This document shows, piece by piece, positions 7,515 to 17,022 of a stretch of DNA of 64,000 nt. Source of the DNA: Mycobacterium simiae (GTDB lineage: Bacteria; Actinomycetota; Actinomycetes; Mycobacteriales; Mycobacteriaceae). The notes below the pieces were generated by a model, which was given only the letters and a program-made list of their open reading frames with translations, was not told the origin of the DNA and did no database searches. Positions within the stretch are counted from its first letter, which is position 1; every line of letters begins with the position of its first letter. The stretch is from NCBI RefSeq assembly GCF_010727605.1, contig NZ_AP022568.1:5642001-5706000 (forward strand), in the 5' to 3' direction. A program made the translations under genes and the position numbers.

Positions 7515-8335
7515 CCACCACCGGCATCGAGGGCTACCGAGCCTATCTCGCGCATCGCGACGGCGACGCCGATCTGCTGCATCGCCGGCTCGCCAACCGA
7601 GAGGAGTTCTTCACGTCGTTGGAGGACGACCCGGTGCGCTCGGTGCATCCGATCGACCGGGAGGTGTTTCTACGAAACCTGCGCCGCCGCCGGCCCGAAC
7701 CGGGATTGCCCCGCGAGACGTTGTTCGCATTGGCCACCGCGAAGCTCAACCAGGCGGAGCGGTTCGGGGTGGACCTGGGCGACACCTACGGACGCATCGG
7801 CGGCGCGGATCAACCACCGGAACGCATCTATCTGGCGCTAGAGGAGCATTACCACACCCGCTTGTTGGCTTACGTGCTGGACATTTTTGAGCTGCCCTTC
7901 CAGGTGGTAGTGCCGCCCCTGGTGCTGCGCCAGTTCGTCAAGATGCAGGTATTCCTTCCCGAACGCATGGGCTTCCCGTTCGTCGGCGCCGCCGAGATGG
8001 CGGGCTGCATCATGTTCGACGAATTGCGCCGCGTCGGTGTCGAATTGTTCGCCAACGAGCCAGCGGTCGCCGCGCGCATCGAGCGCCTTTACACCGAAAT
8101 TCTCACCGACGAACTCGGCCATGTCGGCTATTGCGCGGCCCGTTGCAGCGCTGCGGAGCGCAGGGTAATGCGTTGGCTCTACCCGCTTTTCGGGCGGCTT
8201 CTGGCCCGTCAGACCGCCGAGATCAGCCTGCTGATTGATCGCGAGAAGTTGCGCGCACGTCTCGAGGCGCCCTTCGACGCCGCGGAACTCGCCGCTGGTG
8301 TTGCAAACGAGACGTTCGTCGCCGCGTACCCGTGA
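7511..8335 (+). CDS. Ferritin-like-fold protein, possible diiron enzyme, function unknown
   Basis: 274 residues, almost all helical. Candidate diiron ligands are EEHYH at residues 111-115, Glu162 in AAEMAG, and DELGH at residues 200-204, in the E-x2-H spacing of ferritin-like proteins. No signal peptide is seen. It is coupled by ATGA overlap to the TetR gene. An oxygen-dependent oxygenase or oxidase role is possible but unproven, and I do not recognise a named family. If the ligand reading is wrong it is simply a helical hypothetical protein. Confidence 0.7.
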   Translation: MTTTGIEGYRAYLAHRDGDADLLHRRLANREEFFTSLEDDPVRSVHPIDREVFLRNLRRRRPEPGLPRETLFALATAKLNQAERFGVDLGDTYGRIGGADQPPERIYLALEEHYHTRLLAYVLDIFELPFQVVVPPLVLRQFVKMQVFLPERMGFPFVGAAEMAGCIMFDELRRVGVELFANEPAVAARIERLYTEILTDELGHVGYCAARCSAAERRVMRWLYPLFGRLLARQTAEISLLIDREKLRARLEAPFDAAELAAGVANETFVAAYP

Positions 8336-8465
8336 ATTGGGCTCCCGCAGCCGCATCTTCTGTAAATAGACTGTCAAACTCCCGTTAAAACCCCTGCTCC
8401 GCGGCGCAGAAAAGCGTTCAGGCTGGAATGCTTTTCGCATCGGCGCGACGAAATCGGGAGATGTC

Positions 8466-8630
8466 ATGCCAACTATCGAGACGCGGCTCCGCCAGGAGTT
8501 ACACAACTATGCCGTCGAATTGCGCCAGCTGGCGTACACCCTGCCGAACGGGGTCGGCGAGCATGGATTGCTCCAGCTGTCCGACCGGATGCACGCGGCC
8601 GCCGAACAGGCGGTCCGCAAAGGAGCCTGA
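8466..8630 (+). CDS. Small hypothetical protein, 54 residues
   Basis: ATG at 8466, 5 nt downstream of GGGAG, and TGA at 8628-8630. It encodes a mostly helical, soluble peptide (starts MPTIETRLRQELHNYAVEL, ends AAEQAVRKGA). The codon use is mycobacterial, with strong G/C at third positions. It lies alone between the ferritin-like gene and the convergent FHA-ABC gene. No function is recognised. Confidence 0.6.
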   Translation: MPTIETRLRQELHNYAVELRQLAYTLPNGVGEHGLLQLSDRMHAAAEQAVRKGA

Positions 8631-8659
8631 CCCCCTCCGCCGGGCATCATCGACGATGC

Positions 8660-11341
8660 TCAGCGTCCGCCTTTGAGGCGAATCTTCCAGCGCACAAAGG
8701 TCAAGTAGGCGATGCAGAGCACGATCAGCATGCTCGTGTCCAACCACCACGCGCTGGCCGTATGCCGCCAGTGCGAGTCCTTCGGCGATACCGGACCCGG
8801 TACCAGCTGATTGAGATCGGCGGTAGACGCCGACGCTGCGAAGCCCCAGCGCGCGGGCGTGGCCCAGGACATCTGGTCGAGGCCGATGCGTCCGGTAACC
8901 GGAATCATCCCGCCGGAAAATACGAGCTGCGACATGACCGCCACCACTAGCAGCGGCATGATTTGGTCGTTGGATTTCGCGACGGATGACAACAGCAGCC
9001 CGAGCATCGCCGACGCGACGGTGGTCAGCGCGACGTCCACGAAGAGCTCCAGCCCGGGTCTGCCCAACACCACCGCACCATGGGTCGGTGCCCCCTTGCC
9101 GATCAGGGCGATGATGGTCACGATCGCGGACTGCGCGACCGCGAACACGGTGTAGACGCAGACCTTGGCCATTAGATAGGCGGTGGTGGACAGTCCGACC
9201 GCCTGCTCGCGGAGGAAGATCGCGCGTTCACCGATGAGGTCGCGGATGGTCAGCGCGGTTCCCATGAACACCGCCCCGACGTTGAGCAACACCAGGATCT
9301 GGCCCGGCTCGTTGGGCGCGGAGCCCATCGGATTCGGTGTCCCGAAGCCGACGTCACCGGGCACCGACATCGACAGCGAACCCATGATGAACGGCAGCAG
9401 CGCCAGGAAGACGAAGTAGCCGCGGTCGGAGACGATCAACCGGACCTGGCGGCGCGCGATCGTGGAGAACTGCCGCAGCAGGCTGGTGTGCGACGGGTCG
9501 CCGATCTCGGCCGGCTTCTCCGCCGGCGGCGGTGGCGGCGGCGGGCCGGTGCGCGCCAAATACTTGGCCTTGGCGCCGTCGGGATCGCCCGCAACCGAGC
9601 TGAAGATGTCGGCCCAGTTGGTCGTGCCCATCGCCGGGCCGATCTGGGCGGGCGGTCCGCAGAACGCGGTCTTGCCGCCGGGTGCCAGCAACAGCACCTG
9701 ATCGCAGACGTCCAGGTAGGTCAGCGAGTGCGTGACCACGAGAACCACGCGGCCGGCGTCGGCCAATTGCCGCAGCATGGTCATGACCTGCCGATCCAGG
9801 GCTGGGTCCAGCCCGGACGTCGGCTCGTCGAGAATCAGCAGCGATGGGCCGGTCAGTAGCTCCAGCGCCACCGACGCGCGCTTGCGCTGACCGCCGGAGA
9901 GCTTGTCGACCCGGGTGTGCAGATGCTGGGTCATCTCCAGCTCCTCGAGCACCCGGGCTACCACTTGCTCGCGGTCGGCCTTGGTGGTGTCCGGCGGCAG
10001 CCTCAGCTCGGCGGCATACCCCAGCGCCTGCTCGACAGTCAGCTGGCCGTGCACGACGTCGTCCTGCGGGACCATGCCGATCCTGCTGCGCAGGGAGGCG
10101 TATTCGGCGTGCACGTTGTGGCCTTCGAAGGTCACCGTTCCCTTGGTGGGATGGGTGTAGCCGGCGACCAGCCGGGCGAAGGTCGATTTCCCCGCGCCCG
10201 ACGGCCCGATGACCGCCGTGAGTGTCCCGGGGCTAGCGGCCAGGGAGATCTCGTCCAGCAGGGTCTTGTTGTTTTCGATCGTCCAGGTGACCCCGCGCAC
10301 GTCGAGGCCGCCGAGGCGGGTCTGGGCGGCAGTGTCGGCGTCGCGCCGGGCCAGTTTGCCGTCGGCGAAGACCAGGTCGATATTGCCGATCGTGACGACG
10401 TCGCCGTCCTTCAGCAGCGCGGAATCCACTCGGGCGCCGTTGACGAAGGTGCCGTTGATGCTGCGGTTGTCCTGAATCTCGGTGCCAGCGGGCGTCGGTA
10501 TCAGGGTCGCGTGGTGCCGGGAGGCCAGCACCTCCGGAATGACGATGTCGTTGTCGTTAGCGCGGCCGATCCTGATCGCCCCCGGGGCGTCGGCTCCCGA
10601 CCTGCCGGGCCGCAGGATTTTCATCATTGATGTCGCCAGGTTGGAGGCGTCACCGCCAACCCGGCCCGTCATCGTGGTCGGCGTATCGGCCGGCGGAGCC
10701 GGCGGCACCTGTGCGGGTTGTGCCCGGTAGATGTGCGGTGTCGATCCGGTAGCTGAACCGGCCGGATGGGTGCCGGTCGGGGAATGTGACAGCGGCCCGG
10801 ACGGATGGCTGGGGTGTGCACCGGTCGTGTGCGTCGGCACGGGGCCCGAAGAGGTGCCGGATTGGGGGCCGGCGGGCGGGTACGCCGGCGACGGCCGGGC
10901 AGGCGGCGGGGGCTGCGCCGCGCCCGGCCAGGCCGGTCCTGCCGGGGGCCGTCCCTGCCCCGGCCGCGAGTCGCTGGTGTGGTTGATCAGCGGGATCGAC
11001 GTTGTCGGGGGCGGTGTCCCCGCGGACCCCTGATGCCGGCCGACCTCGAAGGTCACGGCCGGCCCGTCGGGATTGCCGATGTTGATTCGCTGGCCGTCTT
11101 GGATCTCGACGGCCGGTACCCGGCGGTTGTTGACGTACAGACCGTTGAGGCTGCCGTTGTCGATGGCGATCCAGCGGCCCTGATCGAAGCGCACCAGCAG
11201 ATGTATCCGGGAAATCAATGGATGCGCGACGCGGACGTCGGCCCGCAGGTCACGCCCGATGACCACGTCGTTGCCGGGTGCGAAAGTCCGTTCGGATCCC
11301 TCGTACCGCACGGTCAGCACAGGTGGGGCTGGTCGGCTCAC
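8660..11341 (-). CDS. Double-FHA-domain ABC transporter, ATP-binding plus permease (Rv1747-like)
   Basis: 893 residues. The order is: FHA domain 1 (about residues 22-95, IGRDLRADVRVAHPLISRIH), a long Pro/Thr/Ser-rich linker (about 100-225), FHA domain 2 (about 248-325, IGRANDNDIVIPEVLASRHH), an ABC ATPase (Walker A GPSGAGKST, signature LSGGQRKR, Walker B LLILDEP), then an ABC-2 permease with about six helices. In M. tuberculosis the equivalent exporter is bound and phosphorylated by PknF through its FHA domains; the Thr-rich linker here could serve likewise. The start is a GTG with TACAGT 6 nt upstream, so leaderless. It is divergent from the small acidic protein at 11444. Confidence 0.93.
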   Translation of the reverse strand: MSRPAPPVLTVRYEGSERTFAPGNDVVIGRDLRADVRVAHPLISRIHLLVRFDQGRWIAIDNGSLNGLYVNNRRVPAVEIQDGQRINIGNPDGPAVTFEVGRHQGSAGTPPPTTSIPLINHTSDSRPGQGRPPAGPAWPGAAQPPPPARPSPAYPPAGPQSGTSSGPVPTHTTGAHPSHPSGPLSHSPTGTHPAGSATGSTPHIYRAQPAQVPPAPPADTPTTMTGRVGGDASNLATSMMKILRPGRSGADAPGAIRIGRANDNDIVIPEVLASRHHATLIPTPAGTEIQDNRSINGTFVNGARVDSALLKDGDVVTIGNIDLVFADGKLARRDADTAAQTRLGGLDVRGVTWTIENNKTLLDEISLAASPGTLTAVIGPSGAGKSTFARLVAGYTHPTKGTVTFEGHNVHAEYASLRSRIGMVPQDDVVHGQLTVEQALGYAAELRLPPDTTKADREQVVARVLEELEMTQHLHTRVDKLSGGQRKRASVALELLTGPSLLILDEPTSGLDPALDRQVMTMLRQLADAGRVVLVVTHSLTYLDVCDQVLLLAPGGKTAFCGPPAQIGPAMGTTNWADIFSSVAGDPDGAKAKYLARTGPPPPPPPAEKPAEIGDPSHTSLLRQFSTIARRQVRLIVSDRGYFVFLALLPFIMGSLSMSVPGDVGFGTPNPMGSAPNEPGQILVLLNVGAVFMGTALTIRDLIGERAIFLREQAVGLSTTAYLMAKVCVYTVFAVAQSAIVTIIALIGKGAPTHGAVVLGRPGLELFVDVALTTVASAMLGLLLSSVAKSNDQIMPLLVVAVMSQLVFSGGMIPVTGRIGLDQMSWATPARWGFAASASTADLNQLVPGPVSPKDSHWRHTASAWWLDTSMLIVLCIAYLTFVRWKIRLKGGR

Positions 11342-11443
11342 GAGCCCACTGTATCGACGTTGACGGCAAACGGGGACCTGTCACCGATACCCGCCTCGGA
11401 TTGGCGGGTTTTTGCCGAGGGCGCCGCGGGTAAGCTGACATTC

Positions 11444-11659
11444 ATGCCTGGCAGCGATAGCGGGTTCCCGGACGACGTCCCCATCGCCGACGCCGTCGAG
11501 CAGCAGCGCGCGACCGGAGACTTTCCTGTGCCCGACGATGACGACGACGCGGACCTGCAGATCAGTGGTGAATTGCCCTTAGAGGCAACGGAATCCGATT
11601 GGCAAGAGCAGCAAGAGACCGTTGTCATCGATCCGGAACTCGACGCGCCTGGACAGTAA
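11444..11659 (+). CDS. Small acidic hypothetical protein
   Basis: 71 residues, strongly acidic (VPDDDDDADLQ in the middle), with no signal peptide or membrane segment. The ATG follows TAAGCT by 7 nt, so it is probably leaderless. It is transcribed divergently from the FHA-ABC exporter with about 100 nt between the two start codons, so the two promoters are back to back. It may be natively disordered. Function is unknown. Confidence 0.7.
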   Translation: MPGSDSGFPDDVPIADAVEQQRATGDFPVPDDDDDADLQISGELPLEATESDWQEQQETVVIDPELDAPGQ

Positions 11660-11718
11660 ACGTTCGGCGCGGTTACGCCTGTAACGTCCGGAAGCGGTGC
11701 CGCCCCAATTGCTTTGAG

Positions 11719-12726
11719 TCAGCCCGCGTTGGCGACGACATGCCTGAGCGCGGGCTCGACCGTGACTTCTTTGACGAAATCGCCGAGTAGCCGGATGGCC
11801 CGTCTGCCCTCCGGTAATACCTCGGCCGCTATCGGAAAGTCGTGAATCTGCCCCTCCCAGACATGCAGATCGCACGGAATCCCATTGGCTGCCAACCGTT
11901 CTGCCATCAGCTCGGCGTCCGGGAGGAGAAGCTCGTCAGAGCTCACGTGAATGGCGACGGGCGGCAAGCTCGACAATTCGGCGTCGACGGGCGATACCAC
12001 GTGGCTCCCCGAAGACCCAGGCCCGTCCGGGATTTCGACCTCGCCGAGGTAGCGGGTGAATATCGACAGCGCCGCGGCGGTGAACATGGAGCACTTGCGC
12101 GCGTTACGGTGGTTGAGTTTGCGGGCCGGGTCCGCATCGGTGAACGGCGAAATGGTCGCGATCCCGGCGGGGTTGGCGACGCCGGTGCGGATTGCGGCCA
12201 ATGTCGCCATGAACGCGAGATAGCCGCCGGCCGAGTCGCCGGCCACCACGATGCGTTCCTCGTCGAAGCCGCGTCGCTTCAACCAGCGCAGACCGCAAAG
12301 ACTGTCGTCAATGGCATCGGCGATCTGGTGCGCCGGCAACTTTCGGTACCCAACGATCAGCACGCCGGCATCCGCGGCCTTGGACAGGCGACTCACCAGA
12401 GCGCGGTGGGTATTGAGGCCGCAGGTCAGAAACGCGCCGCCGTGCAGATACAGGATGGCCCGCGTCGGGGATACGCCGGGCGCACAGACCCATTCGGCGT
12501 TGCATTGATCGAGGCGGACGACATCTATTTGGGCTTGGGAGGGTAGCCGCGGGAACAAACCCGCGAAATCGTCGACGTATCCCAGCGGCCAGCGCAGATT
12601 CGGTTGCATCGCCCAGGCACGCACGACGTTCTTCACAATCAACCGACTGGCTAAGGACACCGCGACGGATTGCGGACTGCGGCGATGGTGAATTCGCTGC
12701 TTGAGCGTCTTGGTTTGCATTGTCAT
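11719..12726 (-). CDS. Alpha/beta hydrolase, hormone-sensitive-lipase type esterase
   Basis: 335 residues from an ATG at 12726 preceded by a GGGGG run; in-frame ATG 12720 is an alternative. The HSL-family oxyanion motif LYLHGGAF lies near residue 92, and the nucleophile elbow VAGDSAGGYLAF near residue 162. A conserved Asp/His pair is plausible in SSDELLLPDAE and EGQIHDFP near the C-terminus. Such enzymes hydrolyse short acyl esters; many mycobacterial Lip proteins belong here. It converges with the small acidic gene and is divergent from the SDR gene at 12907. Confidence 0.88.
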   Translation of the reverse strand: MTMQTKTLKQRIHHRRSPQSVAVSLASRLIVKNVVRAWAMQPNLRWPLGYVDDFAGLFPRLPSQAQIDVVRLDQCNAEWVCAPGVSPTRAILYLHGGAFLTCGLNTHRALVSRLSKAADAGVLIVGYRKLPAHQIADAIDDSLCGLRWLKRRGFDEERIVVAGDSAGGYLAFMATLAAIRTGVANPAGIATISPFTDADPARKLNHRNARKCSMFTAAALSIFTRYLGEVEIPDGPGSSGSHVVSPVDAELSSLPPVAIHVSSDELLLPDAELMAERLAANGIPCDLHVWEGQIHDFPIAAEVLPEGRRAIRLLGDFVKEVTVEPALRHVVANAG

Positions 12727-12906
12727 CAACCCCCAGATCTCGCGGGTACCCAGCACCGCGGCGCCAAAACCGGCGGTAGGCCGGCGTTTAACGGGTCCAC
12801 GTTCGCTGTTTATCGATCCCGAATTGGGGGTACCGGTGCTGGTAGATTGCGCCTGCGCCCGGGCCTGGTTGCCCACCCAATTGCGCATGTGTTCAAAGAT
12901 GGGTGC

Positions 12907-13752
12907 ATGGAGCAGTCAATTCAGTTCGATCGCCTGTTGGCCGATCGGGTCGCGGTGGTCACCGGAGCCGGGGGCGGGATCGGCGCAGCAACCGCGCAAC
13001 TTTTCGCTGCACATGGCGCACAGGTCGTCATCGCCGACATCAATGCCGAACTTGCACAACGTACCTCGGACCGCATCACCGCCTCCGGCGGGTCGGCCCT
13101 GGCTCTGGTCACCGATGTCCGTGATCCCAGACAGGTCGCCGCTCTGGCACACGCGGTGCTGGACCGGTTCGGGCGGACAGACGTATTGGTCAACAACGTT
13201 GGCCATTGGCTGCGCCACCCCGGAAATTTCGTCGACACCGAGCCGCAGTTCTGGGATGAGCTCTACCGCATCAACCTTCACCACGTCTTGCTCGTCACGC
13301 ACGCGTTTCTGCCGGCGATGATCGCTCAGCGCCGCGGCTCAATCGTCAACGTCTCCTCCGTCGAGGGACTACGCGGCTACCCCGAAGACCCGGTCTACGC
13401 CGCGTTCAAAGCGGCCGTCCTGCATTTCACCCGCAGCCTCGCGGTGCAAGTGGGCCAAAACGGCGTGCGCGTCAACGCAATTAGCCCCGACGTCACCGAA
13501 TCGCTGCAAGTCCCCTATTCGCAGTGGCTTTCGGCCGAAGAACATGCACACTGGCCACAGTGGGTCCCCGTCGGACGGATGGGTCAGCCCGAAGACCAGG
13601 CCCAGGTGATCCTGTTCTTAGCCTCGGAGTTGGCGGCATTCGTAACCGGCCATACGATTTCGACCGATGGTGGCACCAGCGCCGCGGGCGGCTGGTTCCG
13701 TTCGTCCCGACGGTCCGACCGGGAGTGGACGAATCGGCCGATCGCGCCCTGA
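12907..13752 (+). CDS. Short-chain dehydrogenase/reductase
   Basis: 281 residues. The cofactor loop TGAGGGIG lies near residue 20, NNVG near 98, and the catalytic Ser in IVNVSSVEG with Tyr-x3-Lys in YAAFK follows. The C-terminal TISTDGGTSAAGGWF is typical of the classical SDR family. It reduces or oxidises an alcohol/ketone with NAD(P). The start is set by the ATG at 12907; the upstream in-frame extension lacks coding character. The substrate is unknown. It faces the molybdo-enzyme gene tail to tail. Confidence 0.88.
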   Translation: MEQSIQFDRLLADRVAVVTGAGGGIGAATAQLFAAHGAQVVIADINAELAQRTSDRITASGGSALALVTDVRDPRQVAALAHAVLDRFGRTDVLVNNVGHWLRHPGNFVDTEPQFWDELYRINLHHVLLVTHAFLPAMIAQRRGSIVNVSSVEGLRGYPEDPVYAAFKAAVLHFTRSLAVQVGQNGVRVNAISPDVTESLQVPYSQWLSAEEHAHWPQWVPVGRMGQPEDQAQVILFLASELAAFVTGHTISTDGGTSAAGGWFRSSRRSDREWTNRPIAP

Positions 13753-13783
13753 TTGCTCGGCCGTTGCGTAATCGACGCGACGG

Positions 13784-16051
13784 TCAGCTCACCGGCACGG
13801 GTTGTGCGGCTTCGAATCTCGCTTGGTCGGACACGACGGTCACCGGAATCCCGTTGAGGGCACCGTTTCCCGAGGGTTCGTCGACGAACGTGGGCAGGGA
13901 TAGCGCGTTGGTGTTGGCACCCGGGGAACTGTTGGCCACCGACATGCGCGTGCCCGGTTTACCGTGTCCCCAGCCATGCGGTAGCGACACCACACCGGGC
14001 ATGATCGCATCGGTGATCTCGACGGGCACCTTGATCTCTCCGGCCGCCGACTTCACGGTGACGATGTCATCGTCCGTGACACCACAGCGTGCCGCGTCGC
14101 CGGGATGAATCAGCAAAGTACACCGGTCTTTTCCCTTCATCAGCGCGGGCACGTTGTGCAGCCAACTGTTGTTGGAGCGCAGGTGCCGACGGCTCACCAG
14201 CACCAACGACTCGGCGGGCCGCTCCAGCCGCGCCGCCAGTCGCGGCAGGTCGTCGAGCAGATACTGCGGGGCGAGCCTAATCTTTTTCTCAGGCGTGCCA
14301 AGGATCTCGGGCACCTGCGACACCATCGGCCCGAAGTCAATACCATTCGGGTTGGCTTTGAGCAGATCAAGCGTGAGCCCGCCGGGGTTCGCGCCGTACT
14401 GGTCGCCAAAGGGCCCGGTCCGTAGCGTCAGGTCAAGTATCCGCTCGGGCCCGCCGCCCAAACCGGAAGCGGCGTAGTGCTTGCGGAGTTCGGCCCCGTC
14501 CAGGCCACGGGTGAACGCGAGGTAGTCGAAGAAGCCGTCGTCAATCGCGGCGACGTCGACGTCTTCGGCCGGTGTGCCGGTGCACAGACCCGTCAACCGG
14601 ATCAGGATCTCCCACTCGTGCGGCCGATCGCCCGGGTCGAACACCGGCGCGGAGTAGTTCGCGATGCTATGGATGGCGAACAGCAGGATCAGATCATCGT
14701 GGTGCGGCTGCTCGAGCGGTGACAGCCCGGGCAGGATCACGTCGGCGTGCCGGGTCGTTTCGTTGAGCCACAGGTCAATAGAGATCATCGCGTCCAGCAT
14801 CGGCAGCACCTCGTCGAGCTTGTCACCGCCGGGCGTGGACAACACGGGATTGCCGGCGACGGTGATCAGTGCTTTGAGCTGTCCCGCGCCGGGGGTGGCG
14901 ATCTCCTCGGCCATGCAGGACACGGGCGCTTGGCCCAAGACCTCTTTGGCGCCGCGCACCCTGGTCTGCCACCGGCCGAATTCGGGCCGGCCACCCTCGA
15001 GCCCGGGCAGCGGCTGGGTAGTGATCGACCAGGCGGCTGGCCTTGGAAACATCGCCCCGCCCGGCGTGTCGAAGTGACCGGTCAAGATGTTGACAACGTC
15101 GACGAGCCAGCTGGCTAAACTGCCAAACTCCTGATTGCACAACCCGATTCGGCCGTACACCACCGACCGATCGGTGCCTGCCAGTTCGCGTGCCAAGCGG
15201 CGGATGGTGTCGCTGTCGATGCCTGTGACGGCGCCAACCCGGTCCGGCGGCCAATCCGCGGCGACCCGCCGCATGGTGTCGACCCCGTCGACGTGCGGCC
15301 CGGGTTTGATCAGGTCCTCGGCGAAGAGAGTGTGTGCCACCGCCAATAGCAGCGCAGCGTCCGTGCCCGGGACGATCGGAAGCCATTCATCGGCGTGGGC
15401 GGCGGTCTGCGTGCGCACCGGATCGATCACGATCACTTTTCCGCGCCGGCGAATGCCGTCGATCAGCCCCATCACGTTCGGGGCTGCCAGCAGCGAGCCC
15501 TGGGAGGCGGCGGGGTTGGCGCCCATGATGACCAACAGATCGGTGCGCTCGATGTCGGGTACCGGGAAGTTCCACCACAGGCCATACATCAGATGCGACG
15601 ACAGGTTTTTGGGCCACTGGTCCACCGTGCCTGGCGAATACGTGACCGGCATGCCGGACATACCCATCAAGACCCCGGCGTAGCGGGCCAGCGAAAAGGA
15701 GTGCGCCAACGGGTTGCCGGTGTAGGCCGTGACCGCACCGATGCCGTACTTCTCGATCACGGGGGTCAATAGTTCGGTGCACCGGCGAAATGCCCTGTCC
15801 CAGCTGACTTCCTGCCACGCGCCGTCGACCTTGATCAGCGGTCGGCGGACGCGATCCGGGTCGTGGTGCACTGCGCCGAGCGATACGCCCTTTGGACACA
15901 GATGTCCCCGGCTCCAGACATCGTCGGGATTTCCGCGGATGCTGGTGACCCGACCGCCCTGGCGGCCCCCTTCGACGTGAATCTCCAAGCCGCACATGGC
16001 TTCACACAGTGGACACGTCCGCAGGTGCTTATCGCTGATGCCGGGTGTCAT
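13784..16051 (-). CDS. Molybdopterin-dependent oxidoreductase, formate-dehydrogenase/DMSO-reductase family (Rv0197-like)
   Basis: 755 residues from an ATG at 16051 that follows TACAGT by 6 nt, so probably leaderless. The N-terminal Fe4S4 motif CPLCEAMC, then CPKG about 30 residues later, gives C-x2-C-x3-C-x(n)-C. Then come the molybdopterin domains (SPGTVDQWPK, VIMGANPAASQGS) and the C-terminal dinucleotide-binding domain (HPGDAARCGV, LPHGWGHG). No twin-arginine signal is seen, so it is likely cytoplasmic. It is a single-subunit enzyme with no partner genes nearby. The substrate is unknown. Confidence 0.9.
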   Translation of the reverse strand: MTPGISDKHLRTCPLCEAMCGLEIHVEGGRQGGRVTSIRGNPDDVWSRGHLCPKGVSLGAVHHDPDRVRRPLIKVDGAWQEVSWDRAFRRCTELLTPVIEKYGIGAVTAYTGNPLAHSFSLARYAGVLMGMSGMPVTYSPGTVDQWPKNLSSHLMYGLWWNFPVPDIERTDLLVIMGANPAASQGSLLAAPNVMGLIDGIRRRGKVIVIDPVRTQTAAHADEWLPIVPGTDAALLLAVAHTLFAEDLIKPGPHVDGVDTMRRVAADWPPDRVGAVTGIDSDTIRRLARELAGTDRSVVYGRIGLCNQEFGSLASWLVDVVNILTGHFDTPGGAMFPRPAAWSITTQPLPGLEGGRPEFGRWQTRVRGAKEVLGQAPVSCMAEEIATPGAGQLKALITVAGNPVLSTPGGDKLDEVLPMLDAMISIDLWLNETTRHADVILPGLSPLEQPHHDDLILLFAIHSIANYSAPVFDPGDRPHEWEILIRLTGLCTGTPAEDVDVAAIDDGFFDYLAFTRGLDGAELRKHYAASGLGGGPERILDLTLRTGPFGDQYGANPGGLTLDLLKANPNGIDFGPMVSQVPEILGTPEKKIRLAPQYLLDDLPRLAARLERPAESLVLVSRRHLRSNNSWLHNVPALMKGKDRCTLLIHPGDAARCGVTDDDIVTVKSAAGEIKVPVEITDAIMPGVVSLPHGWGHGKPGTRMSVANSSPGANTNALSLPTFVDEPSGNGALNGIPVTVVSDQARFEAAQPVPVS

Positions 16052-16103
16052 CCACCCACTGTATTGCGCTACCGCGGGTAGCGGAAGTGCCAATTGGCCG
16101 ACC

Positions 16104-16526
16104 TCAAGCCCAGGGGCCGATGCCGCCCACCTTGTCGATGTGAATGTGATTGAGGTATCCCGGCGGCGCGTCGTCCGGAGGAAACTTCAGGTCGGGGTTT
16201 CCCAGCACCGGGTTCAGTTCCTGCAACAGCTCAGGGGCGCCCCCCTCGACGATCCGCGCGGTCCCCGTAATGGACAAGTAGGGCCGCATTCCCTGCTCGG
16301 CACCGCCCGTCGACACGATCGTGACGGCGACCCGGGGATCGTTGCGAATGTTGCGCAGCTTCTTGTAGTCCGCCAGGTGTGCGCTGACGAGTTCGTCGCC
16401 GTCCGGTGTGGACCGCAGTGCCACCCATACCAGGCTCACCTGGGGGCTGCCGTCGGGATTGATCGTGACCAGCGTCGCGTCGGCACCCTGGCCGATGAAA
16501 TTGCGTGCGGCTTCGTTGAGTTCCAT
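16104..16526 (-). CDS. PPOX-class F420/flavin-dependent split-barrel protein
   Basis: 140 residues. NFIGQGADATLVTINPDGSPQ (the start of the split beta-barrel, split here), VWVALRS and DYKKLRNIRNDPRVAV are typical of the Rv1155-like PPOX/F420 group. The ATG at 16526 gives the canonical N-terminus; the longer open frame upstream is not coding in character. Likely a cytoplasmic F420-dependent reductase of unknown substrate. It lies 52 nt upstream of the molybdo-enzyme, co-directional. Confidence 0.85.
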   Translation of the reverse strand: MELNEAARNFIGQGADATLVTINPDGSPQVSLVWVALRSTPDGDELVSAHLADYKKLRNIRNDPRVAVTIVSTGGAEQGMRPYLSITGTARIVEGGAPELLQELNPVLGNPDLKFPPDDAPPGYLNHIHIDKVGGIGPWA

Positions 16527-16697
16527 GCGCTGTTCTACCGCAACGTGGCGCGATTCATTCCCGTGCGGTCCCCCGGGTCCTATTACGTGAAACAGATGTG
16601 AATCCGACCGGGCAGCTAGGCACCGGCGGGGCAGGCACCCTAGCGTCAAATACGACCTATACTCCGGCACCAGGAGCTAACCGCCACAGGCGCAGTT

Positions 16698-16880
16698 ATG
16701 ACTGATCACGAGCTTCCGACGAACATCGAATACCTCCGCCGCGAGGTGCTCGCCCGGATCGACGCACACCCGCTTGATGACTGGTCCCCCGCGATGCTGC
16801 GGGCCGTGATCGCCCTGTTCGACCTGAATGGGGTCATGCCTGTGCCCGTCCACCGCTTTACGCCGCGCGTCGTCAAGTAA
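16698..16880 (+). CDS. Small hypothetical protein, 60 residues
   Basis: MTDHELPTNIEYLRREVLAR opens a soluble, helical 60-residue protein ending TPRVVK. A good -10 (TATACT, 16658-16663) lies upstream, but the CAGGAG at about 16671 is too far from the ATG to be its ribosome site, so the exact start is uncertain. It is divergent from the PPOX gene. Function is unrecognised. Confidence 0.55.
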   Translation: MTDHELPTNIEYLRREVLARIDAHPLDDWSPAMLRAVIALFDLNGVMPVPVHRFTPRVVK

Positions 16881-16881
16881 A

Positions 16882-17022
16882 CCGCACCAGGATCGCCACA
16901 GCCGCTACCGGGACATCCTGGTGCCCGCCGAAGGCACCTGGTTGCTCAAGCATCGAACGGTGTCGACCGACTGGCGCGCCGCCGACTCGGTCATGGCGCG
17001 GCGCGGCCCGGGCGGGTATTGA
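16882..17022 (+). pseudogene. Fragment resembling the C-terminus of a SnoaL/NTF2-like protein
   Basis: The frame reads RYRDILVPAEGTWLLKHR followed by TVSTDWRAAD and a stop at 17020-17022. That pattern (strand, Gly-Trp-Leu, basic turn, strand) is what closes SnoaL-like domain proteins. No upstream part of such a gene is present, because the preceding bases encode the 60-residue ORF in another frame. I read it as a decayed gene end. The rest of the gap to 17224 shows nothing convincing. Confidence 0.4.

Noticed and set aside
16671..16676. CAGGAG as ribosome site for the 60-residue ORF
   Set aside because: It lies 21 nt before the ATG, too far to act as one; the true start remains open.
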